Origin: CAYFZO01 sp965226235
GTDB taxonomy: Bacteria > Pseudomonadota > Gammaproteobacteria > Poriferisulfidales > Oxydemutatoraceae
Assembly: GCA_965226235.1 (NCBI GenBank)
Contig: OZ245335.1
Span: 496,001 to 560,000 of the forward strand
Direction of reading: 5' to 3'
DNA length: 64,000 nt
In this document: positions 54,376 to 62,614 of the stretch, piece after piece
How the letters are laid out: the number at the start of each line of letters is the position of its first letter
How positions within the stretch are numbered: position 1 is the first letter of the stretch
Made by a program: the position numbers and the translations under genes
The notes under the pieces: model-generated
Databases searched by the model: none
What the model was told of the DNA's origin: nothing
Seen by the model: the letters and a program-made list of their open reading frames with translations, nothing else

Positions 54376-55416
54376 TGTATGGGTCCACCCCAATGGGACA
54401 AACGAGGCAGGTGCTGGGCGAGCATTTGGCAAGGTGTTCGGCAATTGATTCCTTGGTGCGGTCTCTGTCCGTTGTAGCGATCAAGATAATCTAACAGGCG
54501 CTGGTTGAACAGCCGCAGGTCTTCGAGCAGCAGCACCTCCTCGTAATCGACGAAATCTTCCTGCACGGTACGGTTGAAACGTTCGTTGAAGGCGTTCATT
54601 TTCGGGCTTCTCGGGTAGGTGTGGCAATGGCGCCACCTCTGCGCCCTGGCGTAATCGGCAAAGGCGCCCTGAAACCCACAGCCGTTGTCTGTCAGGATCT
54701 GTTCGATACGCCCTGGAAACACGGTTTGGACCAATTCCGCGAAGCGCGCGGCGTGGTGGCTGTCGTGGCGTTGCACAGCGATCGCCAGGGCAAGCGGCTG
54801 GCGTGATCGGTGGCAGTGAGCAGGTAGCGACGGGTGCGTCCGACGAAACGCACCACCGTATCGAACGCGACGCAGTGCCTCGGGTAATCCGCGCAGAAGC
54901 CGTTGCCCAGCCATTGCTTGAAACGTTGGCGGCGTAACGGTTTGATCTTGCCTTTGGGGGTTAGACGGGTTGGCACCAGACGCATCCTGTCCGGGGTGTC
55001 GGCGATTAAGCGCCCGATCGTACTCGCACTGGGACACACCAGCCGCGGTGCGCGCTCCATGGCTGCAGTAGTACGTGTAGCTTGTCCTTTCCCAGGTTCG
55101 GGAAAACCGTTCGCAGCCGGCGTATTTCAACGCGTAGTGCCGACGGCCAACTGCGACGGCGGCGCTGCCGTGGTGCTCGGCTGCGGTCATGCAGGCCGCT
55201 TATGCCGCCTTCACAGGGAGACTTGCGCCAGCGCTACAGCGTCGAGCGGCTCACCTTGTATGCGTCACTGGTAGCATTCAGGCCGTGTTTGTTCCAGAAT
55301 CCAAGTGCGTCGAGTTCCTGCTGGGCATTCGTGCTCATCATCGCCTCCTGTTGATTGCTTAAAGAGGCGATTTCATAGAAACCTCGCACGCGGAAGCCGA
55401 TGTGTTGCATCAACAT
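54376..55416 (-). pseudogene. IS481-like transposase, multiply broken
   Basis: Original protein start near 55416 (MLMQHIGFRVRGFYEIASLS), then a helix-turn-helix ending SRSTL. A TAG replaces the Tyr codon expected after STL; the frame then continues RWRKS and VFPNLGKDKLHVLL. Near 55070 the sequence moves to the frame with CPSASTIGRLIADTPDRMR and AFDTVVRF, and near 54770 to the frame with VFPGRIEQILTDNGCGFQGAF and NAFNERFNRTVQEDFVDYEE. With one nonsense codon and at least two shifts the transposase is dead. The last frame has no stop inside the element and runs out to 54309. Confidence 0.85.
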
Positions 55417-55471
55417 GTCGGCTCCCTTTTTACATCAGACCATCTGTCCCATTTGTTTCCGGACTCATACA
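54376..55471 (-). mobile_element. IS481-like insertion sequence with TAGAG target duplication
   Basis: A 1096-bp element with imperfect inverted ends: TGTATGGGTCC...AATGGGACAAACG on the left and TGTATGAGTCCGG...AATGGGACAGATG on the right (other strand). The 5-bp direct repeat TAGAG flanks both sides (54371-54375 and 55472-55476). It separates sctV from the translocator genes. Confidence 0.88.
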
Positions 55472-55543
55472 TAGAGGATGGCAAAGGGTTGTCTGGGAAG
55501 CGCGCTCGACGCTATTGCCTTGTGCAAAAAAATCAGACTTGAT

Positions 55544-57652
55544 TCACAGGGATATTTTCCCCAGCGGCTGAACCGTTATCTCTTGAGTCAATTCCTGAAA
55601 AGACAAAATTGCCAGATCATACAACTCGACTTCAAGCATTTTTCTCACATAGCGACGGATATCCATCGCCGTAATCAGAACCGGCTTGTTTTGGCGCCAC
55701 GTGATGTCACCGACACTTTCCTTTGTCTTATTGACAAACTGGCGCGTAACCTGCGGATCCAAAGCAAGGTAGTTTCCCGACGAAGTCTGGCGCACCCCTC
55801 CGCGGATAGACTCTTCCACATCCTGGTCCAGTAAATATGCCGATAAGATATTCTGTTCGCTACTGTATTTATAGCTTATGTAACGTTTCAAATCCCCACG
55901 TACGTACTCGGTCAACAATACCGTGTCCTTCTCTTTCTGCCCCCATTCGACCAGGGACTCAAGGATCAAGCGAACGTTGCGGATTGAAATATCCTCACTG
56001 ACCAGGCGCTGAAAGACATCGGTGGTCAGATGGATCGGCAAAACCCGCTGCACTTCCTTGATCAGATCGGGAAAAGCCCCCTGAAGTTGAGAGAACAGGT
56101 AATGCGTTTCCTGAATACCAATAAATTCCTCGGAATACCTCTTCAGCACGTAGGAGAGGTGGTATGTCAATACTTTGGGAAGTTCCATGAAGGACATGTT
56201 GGCCTCCAACATTCGATCCTTATATTGCTCCGCGATCCAAATCGTCTTGATGCCGGGCAGAAACTGCTCGGCATTTTCGCTCGGTAAACCCATTACGTTC
56301 AGTTGCTCGGGACTGTCCGCGTAGAACAGGTATCCGGGTTTCAATTGCCCTTTCGCAACCGGGACTTCCTGCATCAGGATCGAATACCCTCCTACCATGG
56401 GTAGATTTTCATTGAATCTCAGGTGAATGCCCGGAAACGGCACACCCAGATCCAGGTACAGGGCACGACGCACCTTGGCTGCCTCCTGGTTCAAAAACCG
56501 CATGTCCAGACCGTCATGGAGGCTCGCTTCGATATCCACCAACAGGGGAACGCTCAGGGTCACTTCTTCCTGGCCGGACAACTGGGCTTGCGCTTGCTCA
56601 TCCGATAGCGACTTCTGCCGCACCGATGGGAGCAATGCCGAAATATTGCTGTCCGCGTCTCGCTCCTCTCGCTTCTTCGCGCCACGTAACAACATCAGGC
56701 CACCGCCACCGGTGACCGCTGCCAGGACCAAAAACACCGTCGCGGGAAACCCCGGAATAAAGCTGAACGCAATCATCAAACCACCGGCAACGAGTAACGC
56801 GCGTGGTTGGGCACTGAGTTGCTGACTGATATCGGTCGCCAGATTTTCCGTCTCTTCGGTACTGACACGCGTCACAATGATGCCCGCGGTCATCGCGATC
56901 AACAGCGCAGGTATTTGTGTGACCAGACCGTCGCCAATTGTTAGAATGGAATAGAGGTGCCCCGCTTCACTGAGTTCCATTCCTCGCTGAAAAACACCGA
57001 TCGACAGGCCGCCGATCAAATTGATCACGATAATAATCAGCCCGGCGATTGCATCGCCCTTGACAAACTTCATCGCCCCATCCATGGAACCGTATAGCTG
57101 ACTTTCTTTTTCAACCATTTCACGCCGGCGTTTCGCTTCCATCATGTCAATGACCCCGGCCCGCATGTCACCGTCGATACTCATCTGCTTGCCAGGCATG
57201 GCATCCAGGGAGAAACGCGCGCTGACTTCGGCGACTCGTTCAGCACCTTTCGTGATGACCAGAAACTGAACAATGGTGATGATCAGAAAAATCACCAGGC
57301 CAACGACGAGATTCCCGGCAACCACAAAATTGCCGAAAGTATCGACAATTTTCCCGGCATCCGCCTGCAACAGCACCAGCCGAGTGGTAGTAATCGACAG
57401 CGCCAGACGAAACAGGGTAGATAGTAGCAACACCGCCGGGAACGCGAAAAATTCCGAAACCGAAGAGATATACACCGCCAGCATCAGCAAGATCACGGCA
57501 ATGCTCATACTCATGCCGATCAGGATATCAACGAGAACCGTAGGCAGCGGCAGGATCATCATGAAGATGATCGCAACCAGCAACGCAGCGAGTAATACGT
57601 CTTTTCGCTGCGACAGGTTGTATAGGGCCCTTTGGATATTTTCAGGAAGCAT
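55544..57652 (-). CDS. sctV: T3SS export gate protein SctV
   Basis: Large export-gate protein (YscV/LcrD, SsaV, InvA family). Eight hydrophobic segments lie in the first 330 residues (AALLVAIIFMMILPLPTVLV and onward) with the family FHIPEP-region signature around FRLALSITTTRLVLL and GKQMSIDGDMRAG. The cytoplasmic domain that forms the nonameric ring covers about residues 345-702. A Met at 57652 gives 702 aa; a Met at 57667 is an alternative. It follows the YscY-like gene by 46 bases and is the last gene before the IS. Confidence 0.94.
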   Translation of the reverse strand: MLPENIQRALYNLSQRKDVLLAALLVAIIFMMILPLPTVLVDILIGMSMSIAVILLMLAVYISSVSEFFAFPAVLLLSTLFRLALSITTTRLVLLQADAGKIVDTFGNFVVAGNLVVGLVIFLIITIVQFLVITKGAERVAEVSARFSLDAMPGKQMSIDGDMRAGVIDMMEAKRRREMVEKESQLYGSMDGAMKFVKGDAIAGLIIIVINLIGGLSIGVFQRGMELSEAGHLYSILTIGDGLVTQIPALLIAMTAGIIVTRVSTEETENLATDISQQLSAQPRALLVAGGLMIAFSFIPGFPATVFLVLAAVTGGGGLMLLRGAKKREERDADSNISALLPSVRQKSLSDEQAQAQLSGQEEVTLSVPLLVDIEASLHDGLDMRFLNQEAAKVRRALYLDLGVPFPGIHLRFNENLPMVGGYSILMQEVPVAKGQLKPGYLFYADSPEQLNVMGLPSENAEQFLPGIKTIWIAEQYKDRMLEANMSFMELPKVLTYHLSYVLKRYSEEFIGIQETHYLFSQLQGAFPDLIKEVQRVLPIHLTTDVFQRLVSEDISIRNVRLILESLVEWGQKEKDTVLLTEYVRGDLKRYISYKYSSEQNILSAYLLDQDVEESIRGGVRQTSSGNYLALDPQVTRQFVNKTKESVGDITWRQNKPVLITAMDIRRYVRKMLEVELYDLAILSFQELTQEITVQPLGKISL

Positions 57653-57698
57653 GGCAGGTAAACCCACCCGGTATAATCCCCGGCAGGTTCATATGACT

Positions 57699-58001
57699 TT
57701 AATTATCCGGGGCGCTTCGCAGGACATGCGATTGCAGCAGAAGAACGCCGCTCCGCTCCTCCTCGGTCAACGGCAAGCGCTGGACCTCGTCGATCAATGT
57801 AGCGCTTTTCTCCGCTTCTCCTTGCAGAAAATAACCGTACGCAAGCATCTTCATGCACTGGAAGTTGCCCGGATCGAAAGCGTGTAGAAGCTCAAGTAAA
57901 GTAACCGCTCGATCGGGCAGGTTTTGCTGCAGGTAATTGTGCGCCGAGACCAACAACCAACTGGCATGGTCCTCGGTCAGTTCTGGAGTACGCGCCGCCA
58001 C
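57699..58001 (-). CDS. YscY-like TPR chaperone (SctY)
   Basis: 100-aa protein of two to three TPR-like hairpins (LLVSAHNYLQQNLPDRAVTLLELLHAFDPG, CMKMLAYGYFLQGEAEKSATLI in pieces). In Yersinia, YscY is a 114-aa TPR protein that binds YscX, and both genes stand directly before yscV. The same place and size are seen here. Confidence comes mainly from synteny, since TPRs are generic; YscG/SsaH-like needle chaperone is the main alternative. Confidence 0.6.
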   Translation of the reverse strand: MAARTPELTEDHASWLLVSAHNYLQQNLPDRAVTLLELLHAFDPGNFQCMKMLAYGYFLQGEAEKSATLIDEVQRLPLTEEERSGVLLLQSHVLRSAPDN

Positions 58002-58006
58002 TTGGT

Positions 58007-58387
58007 TCAGCCTTGAATCAAAGTGCTACGCCCGACGTCAAATGCTTCAAAATCCCCCCGCATAACCCCAAACAGCACCTGCGCCGCCTGTATCACCTGC
58101 CTTTCATGGCCATCTTCGGACACATGAGCGACCGCGAAGGCTTCAACCTCTTCAAATAACTTCGAGTAATTTGCCGGCGCGGTTACATGCCTGTTGGGTA
58201 TCATCGGAGCAATCATATTTTCAAATGCCTGGGTGTACGAATTAAGGTTAAATACCTGCCTGATATAAGAGGGAATCGACGCGTTGATAGGCAGATTCTC
58301 TTTCCTTCGAGGAAAGTCGGTTTTCAGTTCGACTATTTGGGTCTGATAGGAAACCCCTACGATACCAGTGTCAAGAGAAATCGCCAT
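58007..58387 (-). CDS. YscX-like T3SS protein (SctX) candidate
   Basis: 126-aa protein. The region LPINASIPSYIRQVF...MIAPMIPNRHVTAPANYSKLFEEVEAF...IQAAQVLFGVM has the same layout as YscX (a proline-rich start, a Ser/Pro segment, two C-terminal helices with an AA motif), but identity is low. Support is mainly its place between the STAS gene and the YscY-like gene, 5 bases from the latter, and its length (YscX is 122 aa). YscX is an early secreted component needed for export in Ysc systems. Confidence 0.5.
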   Translation of the reverse strand: MAISLDTGIVGVSYQTQIVELKTDFPRRKENLPINASIPSYIRQVFNLNSYTQAFENMIAPMIPNRHVTAPANYSKLFEEVEAFAVAHVSEDGHERQVIQAAQVLFGVMRGDFEAFDVGRSTLIQG

Positions 58388-58390
58388 TGG

Positions 58391-58759
58391 TCAAGTCCCT
58401 TCCTTCGCCAAAGCCCGATGAGCCTGTGGAATATCATCATATACCAAAACGCAACGCAAAAGCCCGGACAACTCCAGAACCCCCGCGATGTTGGGGTTCA
58501 CGCAGCACAAGGCCAACCCAGACCCCGCCTCGGACCGAGCATGAAGCCTGTTGGCAATCTCCAGCAAGGCTTTCAGTCCAATGCTGTTGATATAGTGTAG
58601 AAACTCGCACGAAAATACGACTCGCCGGTACCCCTTGTCGCATAAAGCCGACGCAATACTCTCGAGTCGGCTCGCGCTGAAAGAGTCCAGGCTACCGGTC
58701 AATCGCACAGTGGCGATGCCGTTGCTCTGCTCCACAACATGAATGTCCAGGGTGTCCAC
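58391..58759 (-). CDS. STAS-domain anti-sigma-factor-antagonist-like protein
   Basis: 122-aa single STAS domain, the fold of SpoIIAA/RsbV. The strand-loop-helix around HYINSIGLKALLEI keeps Ser59, the position phosphorylated by a partner HPK-type kinase in SpoIIAA (S58). In Bordetella, the STAS protein BtrV, with BtrW and BtrU, controls type III secretion by partner switching. Here the gene is 3 bases from both neighbours in the middle of the T3SS operon, which argues for a direct role. No kinase or PP2C phosphatase partner is in the window. Confidence 0.85.
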   Translation of the reverse strand: MDTLDIHVVEQSNGIATVRLTGSLDSFSASRLESIASALCDKGYRRVVFSCEFLHYINSIGLKALLEIANRLHARSEAGSGLALCCVNPNIAGVLELSGLLRCVLVYDDIPQAHRALAKEGT

Positions 58760-58762
58760 CCT

Positions 58763-59158
58763 TCACAGCCCAGCTTCGACATATAGCTTGCGAATTAACT
58801 CAAATGCCTGGAACATTTTATGGGCCTGCGTTCGCTGCAACCGAACCGCCAGTACCGCGACGTTGCTGTCTTTCAAGCCCGCCTGAACGAAAAAAGGCAA
58901 ATATCGATCGAAATGGCAACACCGCAAGAGCAGGCGCAGCTTGTTTTCAACCTGATCGGCGGGCAATTCCGTGAAAACGGCGAGTATCACGTCATCGGCA
59001 GAACACTCTACATCGACCAGATATTTGTCATCGGCAACGGCAAAATTATGTACTTCGGAATCGCCACCGGAAAAATTCTCGAATCCCAGACCGTGGCCAA
59101 AATCAGCCAGTGCTTCGTTCCACCATCTTTGCGCCACATCATCCGTCCGCCAGTTCAT
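58763..59158 (-). CDS. CesT/SycN-type chaperone next to sctW
   Basis: 131-aa class I-type chaperone: WWNEALADFGHGLGFENF, KYLVDVECSADDVILAVFTEL and RLLLRCCHFDRYLPFFVQAG show the alpha-beta-beta-beta-alpha pattern of the CesT fold. In Yersinia, sycN encodes the chaperone of YopN and lies just after yopN-tyeA; here the gene overlaps the sctW end by 20 bases, so it probably serves SctW. Confidence 0.72.
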   Translation of the reverse strand: MNWRTDDVAQRWWNEALADFGHGLGFENFSGGDSEVHNFAVADDKYLVDVECSADDVILAVFTELPADQVENKLRLLLRCCHFDRYLPFFVQAGLKDSNVAVLAVRLQRTQAHKMFQAFELIRKLYVEAGL

Positions 59159-60275
59159 TGTTTATCACAACGTCGAGCGCTTGCTGTATCGATTGCATCA
59201 GGCGCTGCCGCTTGATGTCATCATCCTGGAACACTTTCAACGGAACCAAACGCAGCATTTCCTTGAACCCCTGTAAAAAATACACCTGCGCGTTGCTGCC
59301 ATCGATCCCGAGCCTGGCGGGGAGCGCGGAAAAAAAAGCTTCCCCCTGCCACCCCTTGTCCTGCGCCGCCAGTAATTCCTTCATCAAGTCGTCGGTCTCA
59401 GTTCGCTCGGAAACGGAACTGAAATTATGTTGCACCCGCCCGAGCAAATCCTGACATTGATCATGCATGCCGTTCAGCAACTTTAACTGATACATGTCAT
59501 CCATGATCTGCTTGAGTTGTATTTTGTCCATGGAGTGATTGCCGGCGTTGAGGTCGGCTGCCAGGGATCTGAGAAGAAAATTCACGGATTTTACAAAGTC
59601 GGTGTCCGGATGTTTTTGTGTGATCTGCTTGTACGCATCATTGACGCTGGCATAGTCGAGCACCACGTCGCGGTAGAAATTACGCAACTGCTGAACATCC
59701 CCGATACCTTCTCCGGAAAATTCTTCGGCTACGGTGGAGATATTCAATCCCGCCTGGATTTCAGGCTGCGCCTCAGCCTGCAATTCAGACACCGCCGCTT
59801 CCAGCGAAACAATGATCTCCGGTGCGGCCCCCTCCTCCTTCGCCCGTTCACAGGTGTAGGACAGTGCGAGAAATTGATGGGTCTTGTCTTCGGAAAACCG
59901 CTCGGCACTACGGCGTAAAGATTCAGGGGTGTGCCCCCCTGCGCCTTTTTCCAGAACTTCCCTGGCGAACTCCCCGAGCTTTTTGTTGCGCTCGAGATCA
60001 GGAACTGCCTGCAGATATTTTTCCGCCTGCTCCGCGGCGAAACTCTTCAGCCTTGCCTTGCTGTTTATCTTGCGCTTGGCCAGCTTCTTCTCGACTGTCT
60101 CGCTTTGGGAAAACGTGAGCTCTTCAGCGGCGTCTTCCAGCGCCGCGACCGGATCCCGGGAGTAGATTACATTCTCCCCGCGAAAGCTCGCCTGTGCCGC
60201 AGTCGCCTGCCCTGATGAAAAAGGTGCTACGGTATCAGAGCGGACCTGTCCCGGCCCATTGATCGGATTGCCCAC
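59139..60275 (-). CDS. sctW: T3SS gatekeeper SctW (YopN-TyeA/InvE-like)
   Basis: Controls the switch from translocator to effector secretion. The 378-aa protein has a Ser/Gln-rich secretion start, a helical middle with the family RNFYRDVVLDYASVNDAYKQI, and a C-terminal TyeA-like domain (LMKELLAAQDKGWQGEAFFSALPARLGI in pieces). It is a single-chain form, whereas Yersinia splits YopN and TyeA. It lies between the SctB-like translocator and its likely chaperone. Confidence 0.88.
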   Translation of the reverse strand: MGNPINGPGQVRSDTVAPFSSGQATAAQASFRGENVIYSRDPVAALEDAAEELTFSQSETVEKKLAKRKINSKARLKSFAAEQAEKYLQAVPDLERNKKLGEFAREVLEKGAGGHTPESLRRSAERFSEDKTHQFLALSYTCERAKEEGAAPEIIVSLEAAVSELQAEAQPEIQAGLNISTVAEEFSGEGIGDVQQLRNFYRDVVLDYASVNDAYKQITQKHPDTDFVKSVNFLLRSLAADLNAGNHSMDKIQLKQIMDDMYQLKLLNGMHDQCQDLLGRVQHNFSSVSERTETDDLMKELLAAQDKGWQGEAFFSALPARLGIDGSNAQVYFLQGFKEMLRLVPLKVFQDDDIKRQRLMQSIQQALDVVINNELADG

Positions 60276-60294
60276 CGCTTACCCCCGAAGTGGC

Positions 60295-61314
60295 TTAGAC
60301 GCGCGATTGCATGATCTGCGAGGTAGTCTGGTGCTCTCCCTGCTGCATATCCCTCAAGGTCTGCAACATATCCTGGGTGGATTTTTGCAGTGAATCACCG
60401 TACTGGCGTTCGCGTTCCAACGTCGCGCGGGTTTTTTCCGCGCGCGCGTCATCTTTCTTGCTTTTAGCCTGGAACTGTTCGGAACCGTATTTAAATCCCG
60501 CCTCTGCAAGCTGGGATGCCCCTGTGATGGATTGCGAATACCCCTGGGTTTTCAGTGAGATGCTATTGGCTTTTTGCGACAGAATAAAAGTCGCATTCTG
60601 CTCCTTGATGTTTTCAATCCCGGTTTTATCAAGCTCAGGCTTATTTGTAGTCACCTGTTCGGTCAATTCTTCAGTGGTTTCCTGCGAACTTTGCTGAGCC
60701 TCTTCTGTCGTCGAAGTTTCCTGCATCTTCGCTTCAGCATCGACAGACGTCTGAGGAACTCCTTCAGTTTCAGCGGTCTGGGACAGGGTCTCCGGCTCCT
60801 CGTTTACCGGGGGGGCCTCTTGCGGAGCGACGTTCGCCTGCGACGCGATCCTGAAACTTTGCATCCCCCCGGCAACGCTGATACCGCCGGAAACGATTTG
60901 ACCGGCTCCCGACACGATACCGCCGGCGAGTGCCAGACCGGCACCTGAGCGAATGTCGTCGGCTGACTGGTTCATCTCGCTGGCAACGCTCAGGATATCC
61001 GCCACCGCGGCATCGCGGGACGCCTTGGCGGCTTCCGCGTTCAACTGCACCAATATGGCCGCGACCGCGGCGAAATCAAAGGCGACGTTGCTAGAAATTG
61101 TATCCAGCCCCGACCGAGCCTGCTCGACATCGACATCGCTTGTCGGAGGTAACGACGGAGCCTTTCCTCCCAAAGCGACTCCGCTGGGGGGAGTCTCGAC
61201 CGCGACATCATAGGGTGGTTGGGGAGTACGCTGGGGTGCCGCTACCTGCTCCGAGGCCGACACCTGCTGTGCTGAAGATACGTCTGTGGGCTTTACGTTA
61301 TTGATATCCGACAT
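60295..61314 (-). CDS. sctB: T3SS translocator SctB-like (YopD/EspB/SseD type)
   Basis: Minor translocator of the host pore. The 339-aa protein has a Pro/Val-rich N-terminus, one hydrophobic Gly-rich segment at about residues 120-150 (GAGLALAGGIVSGAGQIVSG), a long acidic Gln/Glu/Thr-rich linker, and C-terminal helices ending DMLQTLRDMQQGEHQTTS. One hydrophobic segment fits SctB rather than SctE. An AGGAGG at 61324-61329 is 3 bases from the ATG at 61320 and 9 from the ATG at 61314, so the latter is preferred. It leads the group sctB-W-chaperone-STAS-X-Y-V. Confidence 0.75.
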   Translation of the reverse strand: MSDINNVKPTDVSSAQQVSASEQVAAPQRTPQPPYDVAVETPPSGVALGGKAPSLPPTSDVDVEQARSGLDTISSNVAFDFAAVAAILVQLNAEAAKASRDAAVADILSVASEMNQSADDIRSGAGLALAGGIVSGAGQIVSGGISVAGGMQSFRIASQANVAPQEAPPVNEEPETLSQTAETEGVPQTSVDAEAKMQETSTTEEAQQSSQETTEELTEQVTTNKPELDKTGIENIKEQNATFILSQKANSISLKTQGYSQSITGASQLAEAGFKYGSEQFQAKSKKDDARAEKTRATLERERQYGDSLQKSTQDMLQTLRDMQQGEHQTTSQIMQSRV

Positions 61315-61323
61315 GGCCATGAA

Positions 61324-61329
61324 CCTCCT
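61324..61329 (-). promoter_or_regulatory. Ribosome binding site deciding the sctB start
   Basis: The minus strand reads AGGAGG. It is too close (3 bases) to the ATG at 61320 and well spaced (9 bases) for the ATG at 61314. Confidence 0.7.
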
Positions 61330-61367
61330 TACCGTAGTACAGTTGTAGGGAATCCGGTTACAACCGC

Positions 61368-61376
61368 ATTATAGCA
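61368..61376 (-). promoter_or_regulatory. Extended -10 promoter candidate before sctB
   Basis: The minus strand reads TGCTATAAT, a perfect -10 hexamer with a TGn extension, about 50 bases before the sctB start. The position 17 bases further upstream (CGAATA) is a poor -35, which an extended -10 can tolerate. The spacer 61321-61567 between sctU and sctB has no supported gene, so sctB-W-...-V may have its own promoter. Confidence 0.5.
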
Positions 61377-61567
61377 ACTCCGCTCAGCAATATTCGGGGT
61401 CACCACACAGGCGACAAATGTGACCCGTGGTCAGCAAGCATCACCCGATTGATTATCGATCAGAGCGACCTCCTCGATTGGCAATCGATACGCGAGAAAT
61501 ACGGCACGGTGCCATCACGCGCCAAAGTTCGGGCGAGAACCCGAGTGCGCCGGATATTTGAAGTCGG

Positions 61568-62614
61568 CTATGCCTCCAGGCCGCGTACCGCGAGTAAAAC
61601 TTCAGCGACCGGGGCAATCAGATCGTCCGGTATATACGTATACAGGCTGGCGTCCAACATCAGCGAGTGTGCCAACGGCACGTTCTGCATCACGGGTATA
61701 CCTTCCTCCACTGCAATCTCGACAACGCGTTGGGCAATGCAACCTTGCTCCTTCAACGTCACTACGGGTAACGGCGTTCTCTCCTGTTCATAATAAATCC
61801 CGATCGCGATGTGCGTCGGATTCGTCACGATCGCGCTCGATCTTTTTACATTCGCGACCTGCTGGCTGTTAACGATTTCCATAAACAACTGGCGACGGCG
61901 CCCTTTGATCTCCGGGCTGCCTTCGCTCTCTTTGTACTCTCGCTTGACCTCGTCCTTGGACATTTTCAGCCCCTTGATATATTCAAATTTCTGAAAAAAA
62001 TAATCCGCAGCGGCAACGATGACAAAGGCAATCGACGCATAGATCACCACTTGCGAAAACAACACCCCCAGTATCGGCATGATGCAATTCAGCCCACAGT
62101 AGGGAATTCGCATAATCGTCGAAGCATTGACCCAGATAATATGTCCGATGAGATATGTCATGAATGCTATCTTCAGTAGCGACTTCACCAACTCGACCAT
62201 ATTTTTTTTCGAGAAGATATTCTTCAGCGCTTTGCCCGGATTGATTTTCTTCAAGTCGGGCTTCACCGCTTCCGGGGCGAACAGACCCCCCACCTGGACA
62301 AAATTGCCTAGAAAAGCAGCCAACAGACCAACCAGCATCACCGGGAATATCATCAGTAAGCCGAGCTCCAGGACCTCCTTGACCATGTCGTCAAAAGCCG
62401 TCTCAAAGGCGACGCTCTCAAGCCAAATCGGCGTTTCAAACAACTCTACGAATTTCCGCAGGTAAAAATCACTGGCCTGCCACAAAAACAGCATCAGGCT
62501 GACGATCACGGCTGCGCTCGAAACCTCCTTGCTTTTGGCAACCTGCCCTTTCTTTCTCGCGTCGCGGAGACGCTTGGCAGTAGGTTGCTCGGTCTTGTCG
62601 GAGGCATCATTCAT
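61568..62614 (-). CDS. sctU: T3SS switch protein SctU
   Basis: Export-gate protein and substrate-specificity switch (YscU/FlhB family). Four membrane helices lie in residues 30-205. The autocleavage motif N265-P-T-H268 is intact (VTNPTHIAIGIYY), followed by the PLPVVTLKEQGCIAQ block. The 348-aa length is typical. The ATG at 62614 overlaps the sctT stop by 8 bases. Confidence 0.95.
   Translation of the reverse strand: MNDASDKTEQPTAKRLRDARKKGQVAKSKEVSSAAVIVSLMLFLWQASDFYLRKFVELFETPIWLESVAFETAFDDMVKEVLELGLLMIFPVMLVGLLAAFLGNFVQVGGLFAPEAVKPDLKKINPGKALKNIFSKKNMVELVKSLLKIAFMTYLIGHIIWVNASTIMRIPYCGLNCIMPILGVLFSQVVIYASIAFVIVAAADYFFQKFEYIKGLKMSKDEVKREYKESEGSPEIKGRRRQLFMEIVNSQQVANVKRSSAIVTNPTHIAIGIYYEQERTPLPVVTLKEQGCIAQRVVEIAVEEGIPVMQNVPLAHSLMLDASLYTYIPDDLIAPVAEVLLAVRGLEA

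Noticed and set aside
54309..55190. A 293-codon single transposase gene
   Set aside because: Its first third is in the wrong frame relative to the family and it lacks a stop within the element; it is better described as a broken pseudogene.
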